A stretch of DNA of 40,851 nucleotides, from positions 1 to 40,851 of the forward strand of contig CAIZLW010000232.1 in assembly GCA_903933915.1 (NCBI GenBank), in the 5' to 3' direction. This DNA is from an uncultured beta proteobacterium (GTDB lineage: Bacteria > Pseudomonadota > Gammaproteobacteria > Burkholderiales > SG8-41). The translations under genes and the position numbers were made by a program. The notes below the pieces were generated by a model, which ran no database searches, was not told the origin of the DNA, and saw nothing but the letters and a program-made list of their open reading frames with translations. This document shows, piece after piece, positions 16,433-24,584 of the stretch (position 1 is its first letter; every line of letters begins with the position of its first letter).

Positions 16433-17677
16433 ATGAAAAAAGAAGTCCCAGTAGAAAAACTCGAATTCGGCGTGTTCATCGCCGAACTGGACCGCCCATG
16501 GACGGAAACGCCGTTCATGTACCAGGGCTTTATCCTCAGCAACGAGAAGCAACTGGAAGCGCTGAAGAAATACTGCAAAAAAGTTTATATCGACCTCGAG
16601 AAGGGGCCGGACCTTCCCGATCGCAGTCAGTTGCTGACCGGTGACGTGGGCGGTCCGCCGAAGCCGCCGCCCCCGCTGGGCCCCAGTGTACTGACCACCA
16701 TCAAGACCAGGGTGGCCTACCGTGAACAGGCCACGGTTGATGAAGAGTTGCCGGTGGCCCGTACCGCGCAGCGCCAGACCGAGGTCGTGCTCAAGGAAAT
16801 CATGAGCAACGTCGAAGCCGGCAAGGCACTCGATGCGCCACGGGTGCAGGAGGCGGTGACCAGCATGACGGACAGCGTGGTGCGCAATCCGGACGCGATG
16901 ATGCTGCTCGCCAAACTCAAGCAGAAGGGCGGGCATACGCTGGACCGTGCTTTCGGCGTATCGATTTACATGCTGACTTTCGGACGTTTTTTGCAATTGC
17001 CGCGCGAACAGCTTGATCTGCTGGGCATGGTCGGCCTGCTGCAGGACGTCGGCATGACCGCGGTGCCCGAGGAAGTGGTGGCCAAGAAGGGGTCGCTCAG
17101 CAAGGTCGAGCTGATGGTGTGCCGCAGCCACATTACCCATTCGGTGGCGATACTCAGGGACACTCCGGGACTGCCGCCCGAACTGCCTGCACTGGCGGCG
17201 CTGCATCATGAGCGGTATGACGGCAGCGGCTACGACAAGGGGCTGAAGGGAGATCAGATCGGTCTGTTTGGTTCGATCGCCGGCCTGGTCGACTGTTTCG
17301 ACGCGATGATTCATACGCGGTCCTACGGCGAAGTGTATTCGCCGTCGAACGCGCTCAATTATCTGTATAACGCGCGCAACAGTCTGTTCGACGGCCCGTT
17401 GGTCGAGCAGTTCGTGCAATGCATCGGCATTTTCCCGGTCGGCGCTCTGGTCGAGCTGAATTCCGGCGAGATCGGCATCGTGATCGCGCAGAATATGGTG
17501 CGGCGCCTGCTGCCGCGGGTGATGGTGGTTCTCGACGCAAAAGGCAACCCGTTGCATCCGCAGATGATCCTCGATCTGGCGCAGGAGCCGAAGGCCTCGC
17601 CGGGTGTTCCTTACCGCATCAAGCGCACTCTGGAGCAGGGCAGTGTCAACATTGATCCCTCCGAATTCTTCCTCTGA
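16433..17677 (+). CDS. DUF3391 / degenerate HD-GYP domain protein
   Basis: The 414-residue protein has an N-terminal DUF3391-like region (about 1-60), a Pro-rich linker (74-84), an HD-GYP domain (about 140-335) and a small C-terminal extension. HD-GYP enzymes hydrolyse c-di-GMP with a metal centre. Here the HD pair reads QD (Gln204-Asp205 in GLLQDVGM), GYP reads GYD (266-268 in HHERYDGSGYD), and the first histidine expected near 172-176 is absent. His233, His236 and the HHE at 258-260 remain. It is probably a sensor or partner, not a working enzyme. The gene overlaps the next by 35 bases. The ATG lacks a good ribosome site. Confidence 0.87.
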   Translation: MKKEVPVEKLEFGVFIAELDRPWTETPFMYQGFILSNEKQLEALKKYCKKVYIDLEKGPDLPDRSQLLTGDVGGPPKPPPPLGPSVLTTIKTRVAYREQATVDEELPVARTAQRQTEVVLKEIMSNVEAGKALDAPRVQEAVTSMTDSVVRNPDAMMLLAKLKQKGGHTLDRAFGVSIYMLTFGRFLQLPREQLDLLGMVGLLQDVGMTAVPEEVVAKKGSLSKVELMVCRSHITHSVAILRDTPGLPPELPALAALHHERYDGSGYDKGLKGDQIGLFGSIAGLVDCFDAMIHTRSYGEVYSPSNALNYLYNARNSLFDGPLVEQFVQCIGIFPVGALVELNSGEIGIVIAQNMVRRLLPRVMVVLDAKGNPLHPQMILDLAQEPKASPGVPYRIKRTLEQGSVNIDPSEFFL

Positions 17678-19409
17678 AACGACCGACGGCGAAGCCGCCC
17701 CCAGCCTCGATGCGCTGACGGCGCGGCTTGCCGAGGAATTCGGCGCCGGACCCGACACCTTATCAACCGTCGCCGCGGTGTTTGCCGATGTGCGCGAGCT
17801 CGCACCGGACCTGTTCGTACCGGCCGCCGGCGCTCTGGATGCGGCGTTTGCCAAAGCCGGCGCCGGTCCGGCACCGATTATGGCGGCGCTGGGGGAATGG
17901 GCGCTTGATGCCGAGGGCGAACCGCTGGAGCGCATGCGCCGCGACTGCCAGCGTTTCCAGGCGGCGATGACCCGCGGTGCACTGCGCTTGTACGCGGCGG
18001 AGCCGGAACGTTGCGCGGACAGCCTGATTGCCCTGCAGCGCTTCAACTTCCTGCAACTGGCCCTGCTGGCGTCGCTGGCCGCGCGTGGCCAGGATGAGGG
18101 CGGCGTGGTGCGCACGCTGCCGACGCCTGAATACGCGTCGTTCATGGAAATTTTCCGCACTGCCATCGAGACGCACAAGCAGGACGGCAAACACCTCGCC
18201 CTGTTGCTGCTGCAGGTCGGTAAAACCGAGCAGATCGACCGCCAGTTGGGCCTGCAGAAAGGCGAGGCGTTCATGCTGCGGGTGACGCGGCGTATGCGCG
18301 AGGGTGTGCTGCGCAAACAGGATCAGCTGGGCCGTATCAGCCGCGACCAGTTTGCCTGCTTGTTGCCGCGCATCGCCGGCGAAGGCGTGGCGATACTCGC
18401 CGCCAACAAGGTGCTCGGTGCTCTGGAAGCGCCGATTCCGCTCGGCGATCGTTCGTTTGATACCGATGCGGTGATCGGCATTGCGTTGTTTCCGGAGCAT
18501 GGCAGCGACCCGCAGACGCTGGTGCGCAATGCCAAACTGGCCGTCAGGGAAGCGCGCAACGCGCCGGGTCGCACGGTTGTTTATGATCCGGCCCATGGCG
18601 CCAGCGAGGAGCGCGAGATGCGCTACGAATCCCGCCTTCGCATGGCCTTGGAGCAGGGTACGCTCGGCCTGGTGTTCGAACCGCAACTCGACGCGCAGTC
18701 GGGACGCATCGGCGGGCTCGACTGCATCCTGCGCTGGACCGATACCGAACTCGGCGAGGTATCCGAAGCGCAGGCCCTGCAGACCGCAGAGACTTCGGGG
18801 GTGATCCGCGAACTGACCTGGTGGATCTTCAACAATGCCTTGCGTCAGGGCGCCGAGTTTGCGCGCGCCGGACTCGAGTGCAAGCTGGGGCTCAAGGTTT
18901 CCGCGAGCGGACTGTTGCAGCCGGATTTTCCCGAGTTCGTCGATCGTGCACTGCGTACCTGGGGCGTGCCGCCGGGACGTGTGGTCATCGGCATTCATGA
19001 GACTGCGATTGCGGGGGATCTCGGTCCGGTCAAGGACGCGCTGTCAAGGCTGAAGCGGCTGGGTGTGCGTCTGGGCATCGACGGGTTTGCCACGGGCGCA
19101 TCGTCGCTGAGCAATCTCGCGCAATTGCCGTTCGATGAACTGAAGCTGAGCGCGAGTTTTGTCACTGACATGCAGCGTTCGGAAATCCACAACAAACTGG
19201 TGCGCGCGCTGGTCAGACTTGCGCGCGATCTCGGATTCAGACTGACGGCGGAAGGTGTCAACGACGGGCAGACGGTAGTGGCGTTGCTCGGCATCGGTTG
19301 CGAACGCGTACAGGGCGCGCATGTCAGTGAGCCGTTGACTGCGCAGGACATCCTGATTTTTGAACAAAGCGGTTCGGGACTGGCAAAACTGCGTCTGTCC
19401 GACCTTTGA
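17643..19409 (+). CDS. Degenerate GGDEF-EAL domain protein
   Basis: This 588-residue protein has a helical N-terminal region (1-150), a GGDEF-like domain (about 165-315) and an EAL-like domain (about 330-575). The cyclase signature is SRDQF (233-237) in place of GGDEF. The EAL signature is DCI (360-362), the metal-binding Asn is Lys418, the DD pair is DG (480-481), and the Asp after the lysine motif is lost (Ser503). Glu453, Lys501, Glu537 and Gln557 are kept. Both activities are therefore doubtful; nucleotide binding may remain. The GTG at 17643 has a GGAG site seven bases upstream and overlaps the HD-GYP gene, so translation is likely coupled. Confidence 0.85.
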   Translation: MSTLIPPNSSSETTDGEAAPSLDALTARLAEEFGAGPDTLSTVAAVFADVRELAPDLFVPAAGALDAAFAKAGAGPAPIMAALGEWALDAEGEPLERMRRDCQRFQAAMTRGALRLYAAEPERCADSLIALQRFNFLQLALLASLAARGQDEGGVVRTLPTPEYASFMEIFRTAIETHKQDGKHLALLLLQVGKTEQIDRQLGLQKGEAFMLRVTRRMREGVLRKQDQLGRISRDQFACLLPRIAGEGVAILAANKVLGALEAPIPLGDRSFDTDAVIGIALFPEHGSDPQTLVRNAKLAVREARNAPGRTVVYDPAHGASEEREMRYESRLRMALEQGTLGLVFEPQLDAQSGRIGGLDCILRWTDTELGEVSEAQALQTAETSGVIRELTWWIFNNALRQGAEFARAGLECKLGLKVSASGLLQPDFPEFVDRALRTWGVPPGRVVIGIHETAIAGDLGPVKDALSRLKRLGVRLGIDGFATGASSLSNLAQLPFDELKLSASFVTDMQRSEIHNKLVRALVRLARDLGFRLTAEGVNDGQTVVALLGIGCERVQGAHVSEPLTAQDILIFEQSGSGLAKLRLSDL

Positions 19410-19435
19410 TCCGTTCAGCCGCCGGGAGTGCGTAG

Positions 19436-21793
19436 ATGGAGATCAGCGCCGAAGTCGTCCGTGGCATTCTCGAGCACCGGCTCACGCCGGCAGCTGTCGA
19501 GCGCCTGCTGGCCGAGTTGCCGGACGCCGGCAAGGCCCAGTTGCTGTTGCGCATTGCCGCCGTGGCACGCCGCAACACTGCGCTGGTCAATGTCGCGAAC
19601 CGCGTTTCCGACACGCTGTCGCTGGATGTTCTGTTTACCCGCCTGCTGGAGGTGGTGACGGCATCGCTTGATGCCGAACGCAGTTCGCTGTTCCTGCACG
19701 ATGCCGAAACCGGCGAGTTGTTTTCCCGTGTGATGCAGGGCAATGCCGTGGGCGAGGTGCGTTTTCCCGTTGGCCAGGGCATTGCGGGTTCGGTATTCAC
19801 CAGCGGTCGCGGCGAAATCATCCCCGACGCCTATGCGGATCCGCGCTTCAACCGCTGGGTCGATACCGAAACCGGTTACCGCACCCGTAACCTGCTGTGC
19901 GTGCCGATCCGCAACAACCGCAATGAAGTCATTGGCGTTACCCAGGCGCTGAATAAACGCACGGGTGAATTCGACACTGAAGACCAGCAGGCGCTCGAGG
20001 CGCTGGCTTCGCAGGCCGCCGCCGCGCTGGAAAACGCGCGCATGTTCGAGCGGGTCGAGCGCTCACAGCGCGAGGAGGCGCTGCTGCTGGATGTGGTCAG
20101 CTCGATCACATCAGAAATCAAGCTTGATCCGTTGCTTGAAAAAATTCTTGCGGCAGCGACGCTGCTGCTCGGCGCCGACCGCGGGGCACTGTTCCTGTAC
20201 GATGTCGCAAGCAACGAATTGTGGTCGCGGGTCGCCGGCGGCGAGGGATCGGGTGTCATCCGTTTTCCCGCTGGTGTGGGCATTGCCGGAGAATGTTTCA
20301 CCACCGGAAACTGCATCAATATCGACGATGCCTATCGCGATCCGCGCTTCAATCAGGCCGTGGACAAGGACACCGGTTACCGCACGAGCAACATCCTGTG
20401 CATGCCCATCGCCACCCGCGGCGGCAACAAGGTCGGCGTGATGGAGATTCTCAACAAGAAAGAGGGCATGTTCACCGCCGGCGATCAGCGGCGCCTGGAA
20501 GCGCTGTGCGCGCAGGCGGCGGTGTCGATCGAGAACGCACAACTGTTTGAAGATGTCAGCGATTCGCGCAATTACAACGAAAGCATCCTGCGCAGCATGA
20601 GCAATGGCGTGGTCACGCTCAATGCCGGCAACGTTGTCAGCAAGGTCAATCAGTCGGCGTTGCGCATTCTGCAGCGTGCCGAAAGCGACGTGCTGGGGCT
20701 CCAGATCAGCGAAATCTTCAAGGGCCCCAACAGCTGGGTGACCCACAGCCTCGACAAGGTGCAGCGTACCGGACGCACCGACAGCACGGTCGATTCCGAC
20801 CTGGTGCTCGGTGTGCGGCAGGCGGTGTCGGTCAACATGACGGCCGTGCCGCTGCAGGACATGCGTGATAAACGCATCGGTTCGATGCTGATCATGGAGG
20901 ACATCACGCGCGAGAAGCGGTTGCGCAACACGATGTCGCGCTATATGAGCAAGGCCGTGATGGACGAGCTGCTGGAAGGCGGTAACGCGGCGCTGGGCGG
21001 CGTTAATCGCGAGGTCAGTGTGCTGTTTTCCGACATCCGCGGGTTTACCACCATGTCCGAGCGGCTGGGCGCGCGCGAAACGGTGGCCATGCTCAACGAC
21101 TACTTCACCGACATGGTCGACGTCGTTTTTGCGCATAACGGCATTCTCGACAAGTATATCGGCGACATGATCATGGCGGTGTTCGGATCGGTGCGCTCGC
21201 GCCAGGATGATGCGGCGAACGCCGTGATGGTCGGCAGCCGGATGATGATGGCCTTGCGCGAACTCAACCTGCGGCGGGCCGCGGTGGGGCAGGAGCAGAT
21301 CAACATCGGCATCGGCATCAGCACGGGCGATGTAGTGGCCGGCAGCATCGGCTCGCCCAAGCGGCTGGAATATACGGTGATCGGCGACCGGGTCAATCTT
21401 GCCGAGCGTCTGCAGAATGCCAATAAATATTACGGCACGGGCGTGCTGATGTGCGAGACGACGGCAGCGCGGTTGCGCACGCCGGTGCGCATGCGCGATC
21501 TGGATCTGATTCGCGTCCGCGGCATGCAGAGGCCGGTATCCCTGTGTGAAGTGCTGGAACACCATACCGCGGAAAGTTTCCCGCATATGGACGAGGTGAT
21601 TTTCGCTTTTGCCGAAGCGGTCGCCCACTATCGCGACCGCAATTGGGATCAGGCGATCCGCCTGTTCAGCGAGGCGCTCAAGGCCAATCCCGCCGACCGA
21701 CCGTCCAGCCTGTATCTCGAGCGCTGCGAAATCTATCGCAAGACGCCGCCGCCTGCGGACTGGGATGGCGTGTGGTCGCTGAAATCGGATTAA
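19436..21793 (+). CDS. GAF-GAF-PAS class III adenylate/guanylate cyclase
   Basis: The 785-residue protein has GAF1 (about 65-200), GAF2 (230-366), PAS (380-490), a class III cyclase domain (520-705) and a TPR-like helical tail (715-785). Catalytic residues look complete: metal Asp533 (LFSDIRGF) and Asp577 (YIGDMIMAVFG), Lys573 (LDKYIGD), and VNLAER with Asn654 and Arg658. Lys573 and Thr647 in EYTVIGD fit ATP use. Both GAF domains end in NK-x4-F-x3-D (173-183 and 340-350), like the cyclic-nucleotide-binding GAF signature. The order matches cyanobacterial CyaB1. A GGGAG ribosome site precedes the ATG by seven bases; the EAL gene ends 26 bases before. Confidence 0.9.
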   Translation: MEISAEVVRGILEHRLTPAAVERLLAELPDAGKAQLLLRIAAVARRNTALVNVANRVSDTLSLDVLFTRLLEVVTASLDAERSSLFLHDAETGELFSRVMQGNAVGEVRFPVGQGIAGSVFTSGRGEIIPDAYADPRFNRWVDTETGYRTRNLLCVPIRNNRNEVIGVTQALNKRTGEFDTEDQQALEALASQAAAALENARMFERVERSQREEALLLDVVSSITSEIKLDPLLEKILAAATLLLGADRGALFLYDVASNELWSRVAGGEGSGVIRFPAGVGIAGECFTTGNCINIDDAYRDPRFNQAVDKDTGYRTSNILCMPIATRGGNKVGVMEILNKKEGMFTAGDQRRLEALCAQAAVSIENAQLFEDVSDSRNYNESILRSMSNGVVTLNAGNVVSKVNQSALRILQRAESDVLGLQISEIFKGPNSWVTHSLDKVQRTGRTDSTVDSDLVLGVRQAVSVNMTAVPLQDMRDKRIGSMLIMEDITREKRLRNTMSRYMSKAVMDELLEGGNAALGGVNREVSVLFSDIRGFTTMSERLGARETVAMLNDYFTDMVDVVFAHNGILDKYIGDMIMAVFGSVRSRQDDAANAVMVGSRMMMALRELNLRRAAVGQEQINIGIGISTGDVVAGSIGSPKRLEYTVIGDRVNLAERLQNANKYYGTGVLMCETTAARLRTPVRMRDLDLIRVRGMQRPVSLCEVLEHHTAESFPHMDEVIFAFAEAVAHYRDRNWDQAIRLFSEALKANPADRPSSLYLERCEIYRKTPPPADWDGVWSLKSD

Positions 21794-21817
21794 GTCCCGG
21801 TTTTAGCAGTCGAAGGT

Positions 21818-23074
21818 TTATTCGCAAAAGCTGAAGTCCACCGCCGGCGTGCGCCCGGAAATCCGTTCGGCCAGCGCCGCACCGGCGCCGCAAGACTGCG
21901 TCCAGCCCAGCGTGCCGTGCCCCGTGTTGAGCCACAGGTTGCGGTAGCGCGTGCCACCGATGTACGGCACGTTTGATGGGGTCGCCGGGCGCAGTCCGGC
22001 CCACAGCAGTGCGTGATCAGTGTCGGCGGCGCCGGGAAACAGCTCGCTGACCCGGCGCAGGATGGCATCACAGCGCGCCGCCGTCAGCGTCGTGTCGTAA
22101 CCGGTGAATTCTGCCGTGCCGGCGATACGCAGCCGTTCGCCGAGGCGTGAATACACCAGCTTGTGTTCATCGTCGGTCAGTGAAACTGTAAAGGCGCGCT
22201 GCGGATTCACGATCGGCAGCGTCACCGAATAACCTTTCACCGGATAGATGCGCAGATTGATGCCCAGCGGACGCATCAATGCGGCGCTGCGCACGCCGAG
22301 GCACACGACGCAGCCTTCGAGGTTCAGCTGTTCTGTGGAGCCGTCGGCCAGCCGCAATTTCACGCTGGCGATACTTCCGCCCTCGCCCGGCAGCAGCGTT
22401 TCAACGGCTGTGCCAAAGCGGAAGTCCACACCCAGTGCCGTGCATCGCGCCGCGAGTTCAACAGTGAAGCGATGGGCGTCGCCGGATTCATCGTGTGGCG
22501 AGTAGGTGCCACCCGCGATACGGCTGCGCTGCGGCGCCAGTGCCGGTTCGATCGCGATGCATTCCTCTGCAGATTTGGATTCCAGCGTGCAACCCGCGTC
22601 GCGCATCAATTGCGCCGCGTGCTGCGCGGCGCGCCATGCGTCGGGTCTGGTGTAGAAATGCAGGATGCCGCGCGTCTGCTGGTCGTACTGGATGCCGGTT
22701 TCGGCACGCAGTGCCTGCAGCGTGGCACGGCTGTAGTTGCCCAGCGCCACCAGTTGGCGGATGTTATGGCGCAGCCGCGCTGGCGTGCATTGGCGCAGGA
22801 ACGCGAACCCCCAGCGCCATTGCTGCCAGTCGGCGCGCAGGCGGAACAGCAGCGGCGCATCCTCGCGGCCAAGCCAGCGCAGGATTTGCAGCGGTGCCTG
22901 CGGGTTGGCCCAGGGTTCGGCGTGCGACACCGAAATCTGCCCGCCGTTGGCAAACGAGGTTTCCAGTCCCGGACCCTCGCGCTGGTCGATGACGGTGACT
23001 TGGTGGCCGGCTTTGCGCAGGTACCACGCGGTGGCAATGCCCGTGACCCCGGCGCCGAGAACAACGATTTTCAT
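21818..23074 (-). CDS. dadA: D-amino-acid dehydrogenase, small subunit type
   Basis: DadA is a membrane-associated FAD enzyme that oxidatively deaminates D-amino acids such as D-alanine and passes electrons to the quinone pool. The 418-residue protein starts with the FAD motif VVLGAGVTGIATAWYL, followed by the DadA signature SFANGGQISVSHAEPWANP. The C-terminus has GLRPATPSNVPYIGG and NTGHGTLGWT, also typical. It is transcribed toward the cyclase gene with a 24-bp gap and no clear terminator. One of the AT-rich 26-bp blocks lies 42-67 bases upstream. Confidence 0.95.
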   Translation of the reverse strand: MKIVVLGAGVTGIATAWYLRKAGHQVTVIDQREGPGLETSFANGGQISVSHAEPWANPQAPLQILRWLGREDAPLLFRLRADWQQWRWGFAFLRQCTPARLRHNIRQLVALGNYSRATLQALRAETGIQYDQQTRGILHFYTRPDAWRAAQHAAQLMRDAGCTLESKSAEECIAIEPALAPQRSRIAGGTYSPHDESGDAHRFTVELAARCTALGVDFRFGTAVETLLPGEGGSIASVKLRLADGSTEQLNLEGCVVCLGVRSAALMRPLGINLRIYPVKGYSVTLPIVNPQRAFTVSLTDDEHKLVYSRLGERLRIAGTAEFTGYDTTLTAARCDAILRRVSELFPGAADTDHALLWAGLRPATPSNVPYIGGTRYRNLWLNTGHGTLGWTQSCGAGAALAERISGRTPAVDFSFCE

Positions 23075-23115
23075 CGGCGCATGAAATCCTGGTTTGTGGA
23101 GGGCAATGAAAAAAA

Positions 23116-23141
23116 CATCAATAAAAACATATATTTATTTA
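23116..23141 (-). repeat. AT-rich 26-bp block upstream of dadA (copy 2)
   Basis: This block matches 22 of 26 positions with 8496-8521 upstream of lnt, in the same orientation to the gene. Both share atcaataaaaaca on plus. The 110-bp gap 23075-23184 otherwise shows no gene. Confidence 0.6.
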
Positions 23142-23184
23142 ATAGCATGCGCTTACTTTACGGGCCTCTGGCAGGGGCGGTCAT

Positions 23185-24570
23185 TCAAGCGGGCCACAGC
23201 GCCGGATCGCTGCCCAGCGGCACGGGCGGCCGCTCCCAGCGCGCCGGGGTATCGCTCATTTGCACCACTGGTTTGAGGTGGCGCAGCGAGCCGAAGAGGG
23301 ACGGCGATTCAGCATAGAGATCGGCGATTTCGGCGGCAGGCGGCACCATGCTTGCAACAGTATCTTCCCGGCCAAGGGCGGCGGTCATTTCGCGGATCCA
23401 TGCGGATGTGCGTTCCAGCGACAACTGCACATGCCAGGAGCCGCCTTGCTGTGCGCGACGTTGCAGTGCGAGCATCGCGCCGAATGCGCCCAGATAACCG
23501 GTCAGGTAATCCAGCGGCTGGCAGGGCAGGCGCGCCGGATCACCGCTACCCGTCCAGGTCAGTCCGCTGGCGGCGGCCACCAGGGTGTCGTAACCGCGGC
23601 GCTGCGCCCATGGACCGGCCCGTGAAAAGGCACTGATCGTCACGTAAACAATGCCGGGCCGCCGTTCGGCCAGCGCTGCCGGTGAAAAGCCGCGCCGTTC
23701 CAGCGCGCCCGGGCGATAGGCATTGAGAAATATATCGGCATTGTCAATCAGGCCGTGCAGCGCATGTACGCCGGCCGCTGTATCCAGATCCACCGCGCAG
23801 GAATGTTTGCCGAAGCCGGTGTCGATTACCAGCGATTCGATCGACGGCAGGTGTGTCGCACCAACTTGCAAGACGGTGGCGCCATGTTCGGCCAGCGTGC
23901 GCGCGGTCATCGGTCCGGCGATGACCCGGGACAGATCGAGTACGCGGATATCGGAAAGCGGGCGCGCGGCGCTGGCCGGCGGCTGCGGCGGCGCATCGCC
24001 GATCCGGGTGATTTCAATCAGCGGCAACGCCGTCGTGGCGCGCGCCTGCGGGTGCGATTCCCAGGCCGCGGGCGTGCGCACGACCACGCCGCACAAGCCA
24101 CGCTGGCCTGCGGCATCCTCGATGTCCGCCGCCGACCAGGTCGCCAGCGCAGCACGCAGGGCTGCGGGATCGTTGGGCACGTCGAACAGTTTCAGCAATC
24201 CGTCGCGCAGATGCGCGAAATTGCCGTGCAGGTATACCCACTCGCCGTCGCGTACCCGGTAATAACCGGTAATCGGGTCCCAGGATTTCACGGCTTCGCC
24301 GTTGACGCGGAGGTAAGTCGCCGAGGTCATCGCCAGCGTTGCAGCGCGGGTGTCGACCCCGACCTGCTGCAGTTTGCCGCCGCGTAACTGCCATAGCGCC
24401 GCGGCGGCCAGTCCGGTGGCGCCCAGCGCAGCGCTGGCGAGTGTGCCGATAGGCAGTGACGTCGGCAGCATGTTGGCAGACGGTGCGATCTGCAACGCGG
24501 ACAGCGGGGCGTCGCGCCAGCCGGCGCTGTCGAGGATTGAGCGCAAGGCGCGCTGCGTACGCTCAGACAT
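23185..24570 (-). CDS. CaiB/BaiF family III CoA-transferase
   Basis: The 461-residue protein carries the family III core from about residue 190 (RPLSDIRVLDLSRVIAGPMTARTLAEHGA), then NADIFLNAYRPGALERRGFS and RRGYDTLVAAASGLTWTGSG, where the Asp in GYD is the expected catalytic residue. The first 180 residues contain a second piece that resembles part of the same fold (ALWQLRGGKLQQVGVDTRAATLA), so the protein looks like a rearranged or double form. Substrate is unknown. It lies between mltA (14-bp gap) and dadA; a link to amino-acid breakdown is possible but not shown. Confidence 0.87.
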   Translation of the reverse strand: MSERTQRALRSILDSAGWRDAPLSALQIAPSANMLPTSLPIGTLASAALGATGLAAAALWQLRGGKLQQVGVDTRAATLAMTSATYLRVNGEAVKSWDPITGYYRVRDGEWVYLHGNFAHLRDGLLKLFDVPNDPAALRAALATWSAADIEDAAGQRGLCGVVVRTPAAWESHPQARATTALPLIEITRIGDAPPQPPASAARPLSDIRVLDLSRVIAGPMTARTLAEHGATVLQVGATHLPSIESLVIDTGFGKHSCAVDLDTAAGVHALHGLIDNADIFLNAYRPGALERRGFSPAALAERRPGIVYVTISAFSRAGPWAQRRGYDTLVAAASGLTWTGSGDPARLPCQPLDYLTGYLGAFGAMLALQRRAQQGGSWHVQLSLERTSAWIREMTAALGREDTVASMVPPAAEIADLYAESPSLFGSLRHLKPVVQMSDTPARWERPPVPLGSDPALWPA

Positions 24571-24584
24571 ATTCTTTGAACGGG

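Noticed and set aside
21794-21817. Bidirectional terminator between the cyclase gene and dadA
   Set aside because: No stem of useful length was found in the 24-bp gap.
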